A stretch of 6,045 nucleotides of DNA from CAYUKK01 sp964445305 (GTDB lineage Bacteria > Acidobacteriota > Aminicenantia > Aminicenantales > UBA8522). Position 1 is the first letter of the stretch; the number at the start of each line of letters is the position of its first letter. Location: assembly GCA_964445305.1 (NCBI GenBank), contig CAYUKK010000112.1:1-6045 (forward strand). The letters run 5' to 3'. The translations under genes were made by a program, and so were the position numbers. Under the pieces are notes generated by a model. It made no database searches, was not told the origin of the DNA, and saw only the letters and a program-made list of their open reading frames with translations. Shown piece after piece: positions 1 to 6,045 of the stretch.

Positions 1-1
1 T

Positions 2-727
2 CCTCCCCGGGCTCTCCTCCTCGCGCCGCCTTCCTCCTTGGCTCATTTGGAGCTTGAGTCGGCCGATTTTGAGAAGGGCTTTCTTCGTTTGTCTTTCCGT
101 CGGGCGGGGAGCAAGATAGAGGAGGAGTTTCGGCTCATTGCCTCGATCCCCGGCTTCAGCCGGCAGGAAAAGCTCTTCACCGCCACCGAGGAGAGCATCC
201 AGATGATGATTCCCTGTCCCTCTCAACAGTCCTTTCCCCTTCGCTACCATCTCGATTATCGGGGAGTCACTATTCCCCGCTCTGAGCGCGAAGAGGAGAT
301 GACTCTCCCCGCAGGAGCCCAACTCCGACGCGAAGCCCCTGTCGTTTTCTTGCAGGGGACTGGTCCCGAGGTCGACTACAGGGGAAAGAAGTGCCGCATC
401 TGGGAGAAGAGCGTCGCCCTCGAGTATAACCCTCCTCCCGGAAGCGATGGCCGCCTTCGCCTGTTTTTTTATTCGCCGTTCGAGTTCTCAAGCTGGAGAT
501 GGTATGGGAAGTACAGGCAGAGCGTTCGCGTCGAAGTAAATGGCCAAAGCTTGGGCGAATTTGGAGTTAAAGACGGCGAAAACAGGCTCGAGCTTTCTAT
601 TCCACCATCACTCTTCCGAGAAAACGGCAACCTTGTTCGCCTCGAGTTTCGCTACCAGACGTGGTTCTTTTCCTATCCTTTCTGGCGTGTTGCTGCTTTT
701 CTGGACAGGGTCGAAGTGGTGGAATAG
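2..727 (+). CDS. 3' part of an unidentified gene; beta-rich protein with jelly-roll-like C-terminal end
   Basis: I do not recognise a named family. The frame is open to the left edge, so the gene probably starts outside the window. A TTG at 38 would give 229 residues, but the bases before it are pyrimidine-rich with no Shine-Dalgarno, so I do not favour it. The product is rich in alternating beta-type stretches. Near the end (bases 524-562) it reads VRVEVNGQSLGEF, followed by a stretch like LELSIP and then VRLEFRY. This strand-turn-strand pattern is common in galactose-binding-like or carbohydrate-binding jelly-roll modules found at the end of envelope enzymes. No signal peptide, membrane segment or catalytic motif is visible in the part present. 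Three in-frame CTC-GAG (Leu-Glu) pairs match the codon habit of the neighbouring genes, which supports the frame. The gene ends at a TAG, 37 bases from the convergent GWxTD gene. That it is coding is fairly sure; the fold is inference. Confidence 0.72.
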   Translation, partial: PPRALLLAPPSSLAHLELESADFEKGFLRLSFRRAGSKIEEEFRLIASIPGFSRQEKLFTATEESIQMMIPCPSQQSFPLRYHLDYRGVTIPRSEREEEMTLPAGAQLRREAPVVFLQGTGPEVDYRGKKCRIWEKSVALEYNPPPGSDGRLRLFFYSPFEFSSWRWYGKYRQSVRVEVNGQSLGEFGVKDGENRLELSIPPSLFRENGNLVRLEFRYQTWFFSYPFWRVAAFLDRVEVVE

Positions 728-740
728 ATAGACAGAAGAA

Positions 741-762
741 GGCTGGGCGAGCGAGAACAGCC
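741..762. terminator. Weak hairpin between convergent genes; possible bidirectional terminator
   Basis: In the 37-base gap GGCTG (741-745) can pair with CAGCC (758-762) around a 12-base loop. On the plus strand a run of five T follows only at 777-781. On the minus strand a moderately T-rich stretch follows. The stem is short, so this is a tentative call. Confidence 0.2.
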
Positions 763-764
763 GG

Positions 765-2849
765 CTATTTGAGCTCTTTTTCCACCCGCTCGATAAGCTC
801 CCGGATAACGCTCTGCTCCGGGTTCAAGCGGAGCGAGGCCTGGAGGGCTTCCAGGGCTTCCTTTTTCTTTCCCGTCTTGTAATAGCAGAAGCCAAGGGAA
901 TTGAGGAGCCGAGTGTCGCTGTTATAGATTTTGTTCCCCTCGAGGAGGTTCTGGATAGCCTCCCCATACTTTCCCCGGCCCTCGAGGGCTTTCCCCTTGA
1001 TGAGATAATAATCAAAACGGTGGGCCTCATCCGCGCCGATTCTCTCAATGAGCTCCGCGGCCCGGTCGAATTTATGGGTCTTCAAAAGGAAGTTGGCGTA
1101 ATCAATGATTCCCTGTTTCTCTTCGGGGTTGGAGGCGATAGCCTTTTCAAAGAAAGCCTGAGCTTTTAGCTCATTCCCGACTCTTTCATACTGATGGGCC
1201 AGAGAAAAGAGATAAAGGCTGGCGCTCCGCCGCGGAAGCGAGCGCGAGAGGATGACAGGGTGGGGAAGAAAGTCCTGGGGCGAGATGATAAAATTCGAGC
1301 TCGTCCGGGCAAGACTTTCCCCCCTGCCGTTCCGGAGCTCCAGGCTGAGCTCGTAGTAGTCAGGGGCAAAGGATGAAGCAGCGATCGAAAGGGCCAGGTT
1401 CATCCTCGCGTCATAAGAAAAATTGGCCAGGGGGAAAGAGAACCTCTTTGAGGCTGGCTCTTTCTCGCGCAGGCCCTGGATGTGGACGACTATTTCTCCT
1501 TCCTTCCAGAGCTCCGGGCTCACGGGAAAGACGGAGCAGAAAAGAGCGACCTCCTCTTTTGGGGATAGGGTCCTCGATGGGTCGACGGAAAGGACCTTGC
1601 CCAGGGTCTTGAATGGCGCGTAAGTCGGCGCGGGATGGTCCTCGAGCTTGTATCCAAGGACACAGCCCAGAATCTCCGGCGCCTCGCCAGTTTCGTTGAA
1701 AGTGATCTCCTTCTCGAACAGGCTAAATTCTTTGCCGACAGCATTCTGGAGAAGGACAGTCAGGTTGTATTTTCCCTCGATGATGGGGAAGGAATCCTGG
1801 ATGCAAACGCCATTGGCTCGAATCGTTTCGACCCTGTCGGGGGGAAAATAGAGGGGGAAATCCTTGGCGTACTGGTAGATGATGGTCTCGCCTTGTCTCA
1901 AGCTCACGTCGATGCGGAAATTGCAGTAGTACTGGTCCCTGGAGGCGAAATAGTCAATGGACACACTCTTCGGGGCGATGGCGAAGTGAACAAAAGCCGT
2001 TTCGAGTGCCGGGTCGAGAAAAAGAGAAGCTTCGGCATTGCTTTCGACGTAGTTCGTCAGATATTCTGTGCTGACAATTCCCTTATAGCGGAGAAAATGG
2101 GTGGCATAGGCAGGGCTGACATCATGCTTGGGGAAATCAAAGATATTGGCCAGGATGATGTTATTCTGGGGAGAGGGCTGGTAGCCAAAAGGATACTGAC
2201 CGGGAATGAGGGACAGAGAAACGCCCGCCAAGGTAGGCGCTAACTCCCTGATTTTGTTGTAGACACTCTCATAGTCGGTGACATCCACGCCCTTAGTGTC
2301 GATGAGGAGACTGGCCGGGCCATCGGAGGCCGGGTTATAGAGCTTATATTCCCCAGCCCCGCCGCGCTGGAAAAAAACGAGGGCGAAATGAGGCGGCAGT
2401 TTTTTTGCCGTGTCGCCGTAATAATACCATACCTGACAGGGATGGATTCCGGCAACTCCCTCGAAGCGCTCGATGCTCTTGGGCGGGCCGAGGAGGATGT
2501 GGATTCTCCCCATATCGGTCATCCATCCCTCGCGGGGAGTGCCGCGAGAAAAATGCTTATTCGCGTATTGGAAACGCTTGATGTGTTCTTCCTGGTACTC
2601 ATTCTGGGGTGTCCCCGGCGTCGGGTCTCTCTGTTTCCAGAAGGATTGGATGAAAATATCCCTGTCCCGGTCGTTGGTGAGAAGGAAGAAGACTTCCTTC
2701 TCCTGGGGAAGAATGATGTAGGAGACAAGTTTGAGCCACTCCTCATACTTTTCTGACAGGCTCTTCTCCTTGTCCATAGCCAGCTTCAGTCCAGGCTTAG
2801 CCAGCAGGACCAAGCACGCAACGAGGAAGAAGGAGCCTGCTCTTTTCAT
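765..2849 (-). CDS. Exported GWxTD-domain protein with C-terminal TPR repeats
   Basis: The 694-residue product begins with a signal peptide (KR, then a hydrophobic run to about residue 20). Residues about 30-180 form a GWxTD domain. It shows the hallmark FW..RDPTPGT..NE at about 70-84, the signature GWMTD at 108-112, a following GRIHILLGPP with GPP at 121-123, and the aromatic VWYYYGD that usually follows. Residues about 185-535 are beta-rich with no family I can name. Residues about 544-677 hold four TPR-like units, for example one ending ALEALQASLRLNP. GWxTD proteins are common in Acidobacteriota and related phyla; to my knowledge no biochemical role is established. I chose ATG 2849 over TTG 2864 because its ATG overlaps the upstream TGA as ATGA, has GGAA about eight bases upstream, and starts right at the signal peptide. 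The gene is the last of the operon. A LVAC at 9-12 resembles a lipobox, but the hydrophobic run continues beyond it, so an ordinary signal peptide is more likely. Confidence 0.9.
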   Translation of the reverse strand: MKRAGSFFLVACLVLLAKPGLKLAMDKEKSLSEKYEEWLKLVSYIILPQEKEVFFLLTNDRDRDIFIQSFWKQRDPTPGTPQNEYQEEHIKRFQYANKHFSRGTPREGWMTDMGRIHILLGPPKSIERFEGVAGIHPCQVWYYYGDTAKKLPPHFALVFFQRGGAGEYKLYNPASDGPASLLIDTKGVDVTDYESVYNKIRELAPTLAGVSLSLIPGQYPFGYQPSPQNNIILANIFDFPKHDVSPAYATHFLRYKGIVSTEYLTNYVESNAEASLFLDPALETAFVHFAIAPKSVSIDYFASRDQYYCNFRIDVSLRQGETIIYQYAKDFPLYFPPDRVETIRANGVCIQDSFPIIEGKYNLTVLLQNAVGKEFSLFEKEITFNETGEAPEILGCVLGYKLEDHPAPTYAPFKTLGKVLSVDPSRTLSPKEEVALFCSVFPVSPELWKEGEIVVHIQGLREKEPASKRFSFPLANFSYDARMNLALSIAASSFAPDYYELSLELRNGRGESLARTSSNFIISPQDFLPHPVILSRSLPRRSASLYLFSLAHQYERVGNELKAQAFFEKAIASNPEEKQGIIDYANFLLKTHKFDRAAELIERIGADEAHRFDYYLIKGKALEGRGKYGEAIQNLLEGNKIYNSDTRLLNSLGFCYYKTGKKKEALEALQASLRLNPEQSVIRELIERVEKELK

Positions 2850-4972
2850 GGATTTTTCCGACAATTTTCGATGAGCCGATCGAGCTTGTTTTTTTCCTCA
2901 ACGGATAAAGAATCGTAAAACCCTGTTTTGTATCTCATGAAGTAAACGAGGGCCTGGCTCTTTAGCCCTTTGGCCAGGTAGGTCAAGCCGAGGTTATAGA
3001 GCGCATAACCATAATCGGGCTTTAGCTCAACCGCCTTTTCCCAGTTCTCAATCGCCCCGTCCAAATCCCCGACGAATTTCAGGGCCGCGCCGAGGCCGTT
3101 GTAAGCTGAAGCGTATTTGGGGTCAAATTGGATGGCCTGGCGAAAATTCGCGATGGCCGTTTGATTCGCCTTTGGGTCTCTCGTCTTGAGATAGATGGAT
3201 AAATACAGGGAGCCGAGGTTATTGAAGACAACGGGATAATTGTTATCCAGGGTTAACGCCTGGGTATAAGCGTGAAGAGCTCGCTCATAATCCCCTCTTT
3301 GCCAGTGAGCGACGCCGATATAGTTCCAAACTTCAGGGTCGTAATCGACGAGCGATTTGGCTTTTTCGAGAAGGAGGAGTGCATCATCATACTTTCCCCT
3401 ATCAATGAGGAAAATAGCGTAAGCAACGAGGATGCGAAAACTTTGCGGGTTGTAACGATAAGCTTCCTCGAGGATATCTTGTGCCTCCTTGAATTTCTTC
3501 TGGTCCTTATAATAATTGCCAAGATAAGTGTAAGCCAGGTCGAAATCTTTCCTTTGAGCGATGATGTCCCGGAGGAGGGCAATGGCCTGTTCCGTCTTTC
3601 CTTGCTGGTGGAGGACCATCGCTCGCATCCATTTGGAGTGGAAGGGGAGAAGGACTTTGAGGTCATCCTCGCGAGTGAAGGCTTTTTTAGCCGGAGCTGG
3701 CAAAGAGGCGATGTATCCAAGACTGCGCAGTTTCTCCCGGGTTTCCCTATCCGATGGAGTCTTTGCTTCGCTCTTCCCGGGCGGAGAGAGAGCCGCCATA
3801 AGACGGTCGAATTTTAGTTGGAAAGGCCGGACATCCTCTTTTTCCGCCAGATTCTTAGCCTCATGGAAATCGTTGGTTAGGTCATAGATTTCAGGAATGG
3901 GTGAGTCGATATACTTCAAGCTGCCTTCGATGTACCCCCGAACAGGGGCCCAACCCCGGTTACAGTAGGCAGTCAGGGATTCAAAATAGATGGGGCGGGG
4001 CGAAAATTTTTTTCCCTCCATGAGTGGCAACATCGAGGAACCCTGGACATGAGCCGGCGTTTCCAGGCCGAGGATGTCGCAAACCGTGGGGAAGATGTCG
4101 ACATGACTGACGTTTTCGGCTATGGACTGGGGCTTTACCCTGGGATAATAAATGAGGAGGGGCACCCAGAGCGTCGAGTTGTAAGCGAAATAGCCGTGGG
4201 TCATCTCGCCGTGCTCGCCCAGGGACTCGCCGTGGTCGCCGGTGAAGACAACAAGAGTCGATTCTTGCCCTTTGCTTTCCTCAAGGAAGGAGAAAAGCCG
4301 ACCGAGCGCAAAATCTACGTAGGCGACCTCCCCAGCGTAGAGGTTGTCCCTGTATTGAGTGCGGAAAGGCTCTGGCGGGTCGTAGCGCTGGTGAGGGTCA
4401 AAGCAGTGAACCCAGCAGAACCAGGGCCCGTCTTGCTGGCGCAGCCAGGCGAGCGCCTGGTCGATAACGACTTCAGCCCTTCTCTCGACGAAAACGACAT
4501 CCTGGGGACCCTGGGTGCCGTAGTTATCGTCATAGACATCAAAACCTTGATGGAGACCGAATCGGGAGTCCAGAGGGAAAGCTCCGACAAAGGCGGCCGT
4601 CGCATAACCACGCTCTTTGAGCCATTCGGCCAGGGTGATGAACTCTGCCCTGACCAAGAAGTTGGCGTTGTCGTGAACGCCGTGGAAAGGGGGGCTCGCT
4701 CCGAGGAGGATGTTGGTGTGGGAGGGGAGGGTCGTTGGCGTGTGGGCAAAAGCGCGGGAAAACTGGACTCCCCGTGCCGCCAGGGCGTTGATGTTGGGAG
4801 TGGCAGGGGCCTTCGAGCTATAACAACCCAGGAAATCGGGCCGTAAAGTATCGATGGTGATGAGAAGGAGGTTGAGTTTTCTGGCTTTGCCCAGCGTGAC
4901 AAGAGAAAGGGTAAGGAGAAGCGTCAGTCCGGCGAAGCCCATAATGAAGGGAAGATAGCGGCCTTTGGCCAT
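2846..4972 (-). CDS. Membrane-anchored sulfatase/alkaline-phosphatase superfamily enzyme with C-terminal TPR domain
   Basis: The 708-residue product has one N-terminal membrane segment (about 6-28), so the rest should face the periplasm. Residues about 33-400 are a sulfatase-fold hydrolase. They include ITIDTLRPD with putative metal ligand D41, TPTTLPSH at 78-85, WVHCFDPH (H189, D192, H194), FTGDHGESLGEHG with D246 and H247, and the late sulfatase signature EIYDLTNDFHEAKNLA. In the CxPSR position the sequence is TLPSH, with T81 where sulfatases have Cys or Ser, so formylglycine cannot form. The pattern D41, T81, D246, H247 resembles the metal-nucleophile set of phosphodiester and phosphonate hydrolases of this superfamily. 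A linker with LRSLGYIA (415-422) leads to about seven TPR units (444-685), the fifth with a short insert. The open frame continues upstream to 5098, but those 42 codons lie over the neighbour's C-terminus and precede the membrane segment, so ATG 4972 is chosen. It starts 7 bases after the upstream stop. Substrate unknown. Confidence 0.92.
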   Translation of the reverse strand: MAKGRYLPFIMGFAGLTLLLTLSLVTLGKARKLNLLLITIDTLRPDFLGCYSSKAPATPNINALAARGVQFSRAFAHTPTTLPSHTNILLGASPPFHGVHDNANFLVRAEFITLAEWLKERGYATAAFVGAFPLDSRFGLHQGFDVYDDNYGTQGPQDVVFVERRAEVVIDQALAWLRQQDGPWFCWVHCFDPHQRYDPPEPFRTQYRDNLYAGEVAYVDFALGRLFSFLEESKGQESTLVVFTGDHGESLGEHGEMTHGYFAYNSTLWVPLLIYYPRVKPQSIAENVSHVDIFPTVCDILGLETPAHVQGSSMLPLMEGKKFSPRPIYFESLTAYCNRGWAPVRGYIEGSLKYIDSPIPEIYDLTNDFHEAKNLAEKEDVRPFQLKFDRLMAALSPPGKSEAKTPSDRETREKLRSLGYIASLPAPAKKAFTREDDLKVLLPFHSKWMRAMVLHQQGKTEQAIALLRDIIAQRKDFDLAYTYLGNYYKDQKKFKEAQDILEEAYRYNPQSFRILVAYAIFLIDRGKYDDALLLLEKAKSLVDYDPEVWNYIGVAHWQRGDYERALHAYTQALTLDNNYPVVFNNLGSLYLSIYLKTRDPKANQTAIANFRQAIQFDPKYASAYNGLGAALKFVGDLDGAIENWEKAVELKPDYGYALYNLGLTYLAKGLKSQALVYFMRYKTGFYDSLSVEEKNKLDRLIENCRKNP

Positions 4973-4979
4973 TTCCAGC

Positions 4980-5906
4980 TTATTTTTTCCGCAAGAATTC
5001 GAGAAATTCCCTGACTTGATTGGCTCTTCCGGATGCGCTATCCAGTTTAAGGTAATTTTCGAGAGTCTCCCTGGCTTCGGTGTACTGACCGAGGGCAATG
5101 TGGGTCAGCCCAAGCTGATAGATAGCGTCGAGAAAATCTTTCTTGATTTCGACAGCGCGGCGGTAGTACTTGAGCGCCTCGTCGAGCCTGGATTGACTGT
5201 AGAATTGGGACCCCAAATTGAAAAGGACGGTTGGGTCGGAGATCTTCTCAAACTCAATCCGGCCGTAATATTCCATGGCCTTCTCGTTCTGGCCGCGATT
5301 GGCGTAACAATTGCCGATGAGGAGGAGGGCTTCGGCGTTACCAGGCTCCTGGTCGAGAATTTTCTGATAATATTTTTCGGCGACGTCATACTTTTCGAGC
5401 TTGAAATAGGCATTCCCGATGTTCTTGTTGAGGATATAAAGGTCCGGGTTCTGAGCCAGCAAATTTTCGTAGATGGCAATCGCTTCCTCAAGCCTGTTCT
5501 CTTCGTAAAGCTTGTTCCCCTCGTTCAGGGCCTTCCGAAGTTCATCCGTGATGACCAAGCCTTCAACCTTTTGGAGCCTGATCTCGAGGGGTGGGTTGTT
5601 GGTGACTTCCTGGATGTTCGTCGTTATCCTTTTGGGCGCATAACCAGCCTTTTCAAAATCGAGGTTCCAGCCGCCACCCCGGATGTAATTCGCTTTCCAC
5701 TCGCCCTTGGCGTCCGTGACGAGCTCAAACCCTGATTGCCCCCGCAGAGAAAAAAGCTTAACTTTGACTCCTTCCAAAGGGCGGCCATCCTGGTCGAGGA
5801 CGACGCCTGTTAGCCGGCCCTGGCCACGCCAGCCCTGGGAGAAAGCGGGCACAGCGAGAAAAAAAAGGATAAGGGCAAAAGAAAAAGACGATTTCTTTAT
5901 TTTCAT
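4980..5906 (-). CDS. Exported carboxypeptidase-regulatory-like domain protein with TPR repeats
   Basis: The 308-residue product has a clear Sec signal peptide: MKIKK, a hydrophobic core, and AFS before Q24 as the likely cleavage site. Residues about 30-113 match a CarboxypepD_reg-type beta-sandwich: GRLTGVVLDQDGRPLEGVKV, then a TDAKGEW turn, the AGYAP element and a closing PLEIRLQKVE. This fold is usually a binding or structural module, not a catalyst. Residues about 122-291 hold five TPR units, for example EEAIAIYENLLAQNP and DEALKYYRRAVEIKK, which normally bind other proteins. No catalytic residues are evident. The ATG at 5906 follows GGTGGAG, a good Shine-Dalgarno with about four bases of spacing, and overlaps the stop of the upstream frame as ATGA. 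The gene ends 7 bases before the sulfatase-like gene. A periplasmic scaffold or adaptor serving the two downstream TPR proteins is the most natural inference, but nothing in the sequence shows a partner directly. Confidence 0.9.
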   Translation of the reverse strand: MKIKKSSFSFALILFFLAVPAFSQGWRGQGRLTGVVLDQDGRPLEGVKVKLFSLRGQSGFELVTDAKGEWKANYIRGGGWNLDFEKAGYAPKRITTNIQEVTNNPPLEIRLQKVEGLVITDELRKALNEGNKLYEENRLEEAIAIYENLLAQNPDLYILNKNIGNAYFKLEKYDVAEKYYQKILDQEPGNAEALLLIGNCYANRGQNEKAMEYYGRIEFEKISDPTVLFNLGSQFYSQSRLDEALKYYRRAVEIKKDFLDAIYQLGLTHIALGQYTEARETLENYLKLDSASGRANQVREFLEFLRKK

Positions 5907-6045
5907 CGCTCTCCACCCGGGTTCATTTTATCACCCTCGAGGCGAAAGGGGAAGGGATGCTCAAGGAAAACGACCGTTTCTGCCTCTCCAATGGGCGCTT
6001 GGGGTAAGCATTCACGGTGACCCTCGACGGGCTGCCAATTCGCTG
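5903..6045 (-). CDS. C-terminal end of an unidentified upstream gene (partial)
   Basis: One minus-strand frame is open from the right edge for 46 codons and ends at a TGA that overlaps the next gene's start as ATGA. The visible tail includes APIGEAETVVFLEHPFPFRL and ends NPGGER. I do not recognise a family. This frame is preferred over a second open minus-strand frame, which gives a Ser/Arg-rich shadow-like product, for three reasons: a protein-like acidic composition, G-starting codons, and an in-frame CTC-GAG pair at 5936-5941 that matches the codon habit of every other gene here. If real, it is the fourth visible member of the operon. The piece is short, so confidence is moderate. Confidence 0.5.
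   Translation of the reverse strand, partial: ANWQPVEGHRECLPQAPIGEAETVVFLEHPFPFRLEGDKMNPGGER
5911..5917 (-). promoter_or_regulatory. Ribosome binding site of the CarboxypepD_reg-TPR gene
   Basis: On the minus strand GGTGGAG lies four bases before the ATG at 5906. It is the strongest Shine-Dalgarno match among the operon starts. The other two internal starts have only weak GGAA-type sites and probably depend on coupling to the preceding stop codon. Confidence 0.65.

Noticed and set aside
2814..2825. Lipobox-like LVAC at residues 9-12 of the GWxTD protein
   Set aside because: The hydrophobic run continues for several residues after the Cys and the stretch before it is short, which fits an ordinary signal peptide better than a lipoprotein signal.
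4049..4846. Long plus-strand open frame of 265 codons opposite the sulfatase-like gene; similar ones at 1635-2243, 3272-3817 and 4965-5735
   Set aside because: Each lies in exact codon register with the minus-strand gene opposite it, where an antisense stop needs TTA, CTA or TCA sense codons, which these genes use rarely. Products show no domains, while the minus-strand frames have clear ones.
4973..5098. 42-codon upstream extension of the sulfatase-like gene
   Set aside because: It overlaps the C-terminal coding part of the CarboxypepD_reg-TPR gene and would put an unlikely polar leader before the membrane segment.
5925..5953. Promoter-like TGATAAAAT (5925-5933, minus strand) with TTCCCC 17 bases upstream
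   Set aside because: The -35 match is poor and the site lies inside in-frame codons of the upstream open frame just before an ATGA junction, so coincidence is likely; an internal promoter is not excluded.
5907..6045. Second minus-strand open frame over the right edge, ending TGA at about 5923
   Set aside because: Its product is Ser/Arg-rich like a shadow frame, it reads the CTCGAG at 5936 out of the Leu-Glu register, and it lacks the ATGA junction.

Overview
The window looks like bacterial chromosome with a mid-range GC content (about half G+C by eye). The combination of a GWxTD-domain protein, a sulfatase-like enzyme fused to tetratricopeptide repeats (TPRs) and a CarboxypepD_reg-TPR protein is typical of Acidobacteriota and related lineages such as Candidatus Aminicenantes. 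That assignment is inferred from gene content only; there is no rRNA or marker gene here. I see no tRNA, rRNA, CRISPR array, insertion sequence, phage gene or attachment site.

Layout. Bases 2-727 (+ strand) hold the 3' part of a gene that enters from the left edge and encodes a beta-rich protein with a jelly-roll-like C-terminal end. It converges on a minus-strand gene set across a gap of only 37 bases. From right to left in the direction of transcription, the set is: the last 46 codons of an unidentified upstream gene (6045-5903); an exported protein with a carboxypeptidase-regulatory-like domain followed by TPRs (5906-4980); a membrane-anchored alkaline-phosphatase/sulfatase superfamily enzyme with about seven C-terminal TPR units (4972-2846); and an exported GWxTD-domain protein with C-terminal TPRs (2849-765). 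Junctions are a 4-base ATGA overlap, a 7-base gap and another ATGA overlap, so this is almost certainly one operon with translational coupling.

How the genes may work together. All three complete products carry an N-terminal signal peptide or anchor, so they should act in the periplasm or on the envelope. All three join a different head domain to a TPR scaffold, which suggests they form or serve one envelope-associated complex. The sulfatase-like enzyme has Thr where true sulfatases have the Cys or Ser that becomes formylglycine, so it is more likely a phosphodiesterase, phosphotransferase or other superfamily enzyme than a classical sulfatase. What the complex acts on cannot be read from the sequence. 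The cluster is the best candidate here for a poorly described system.
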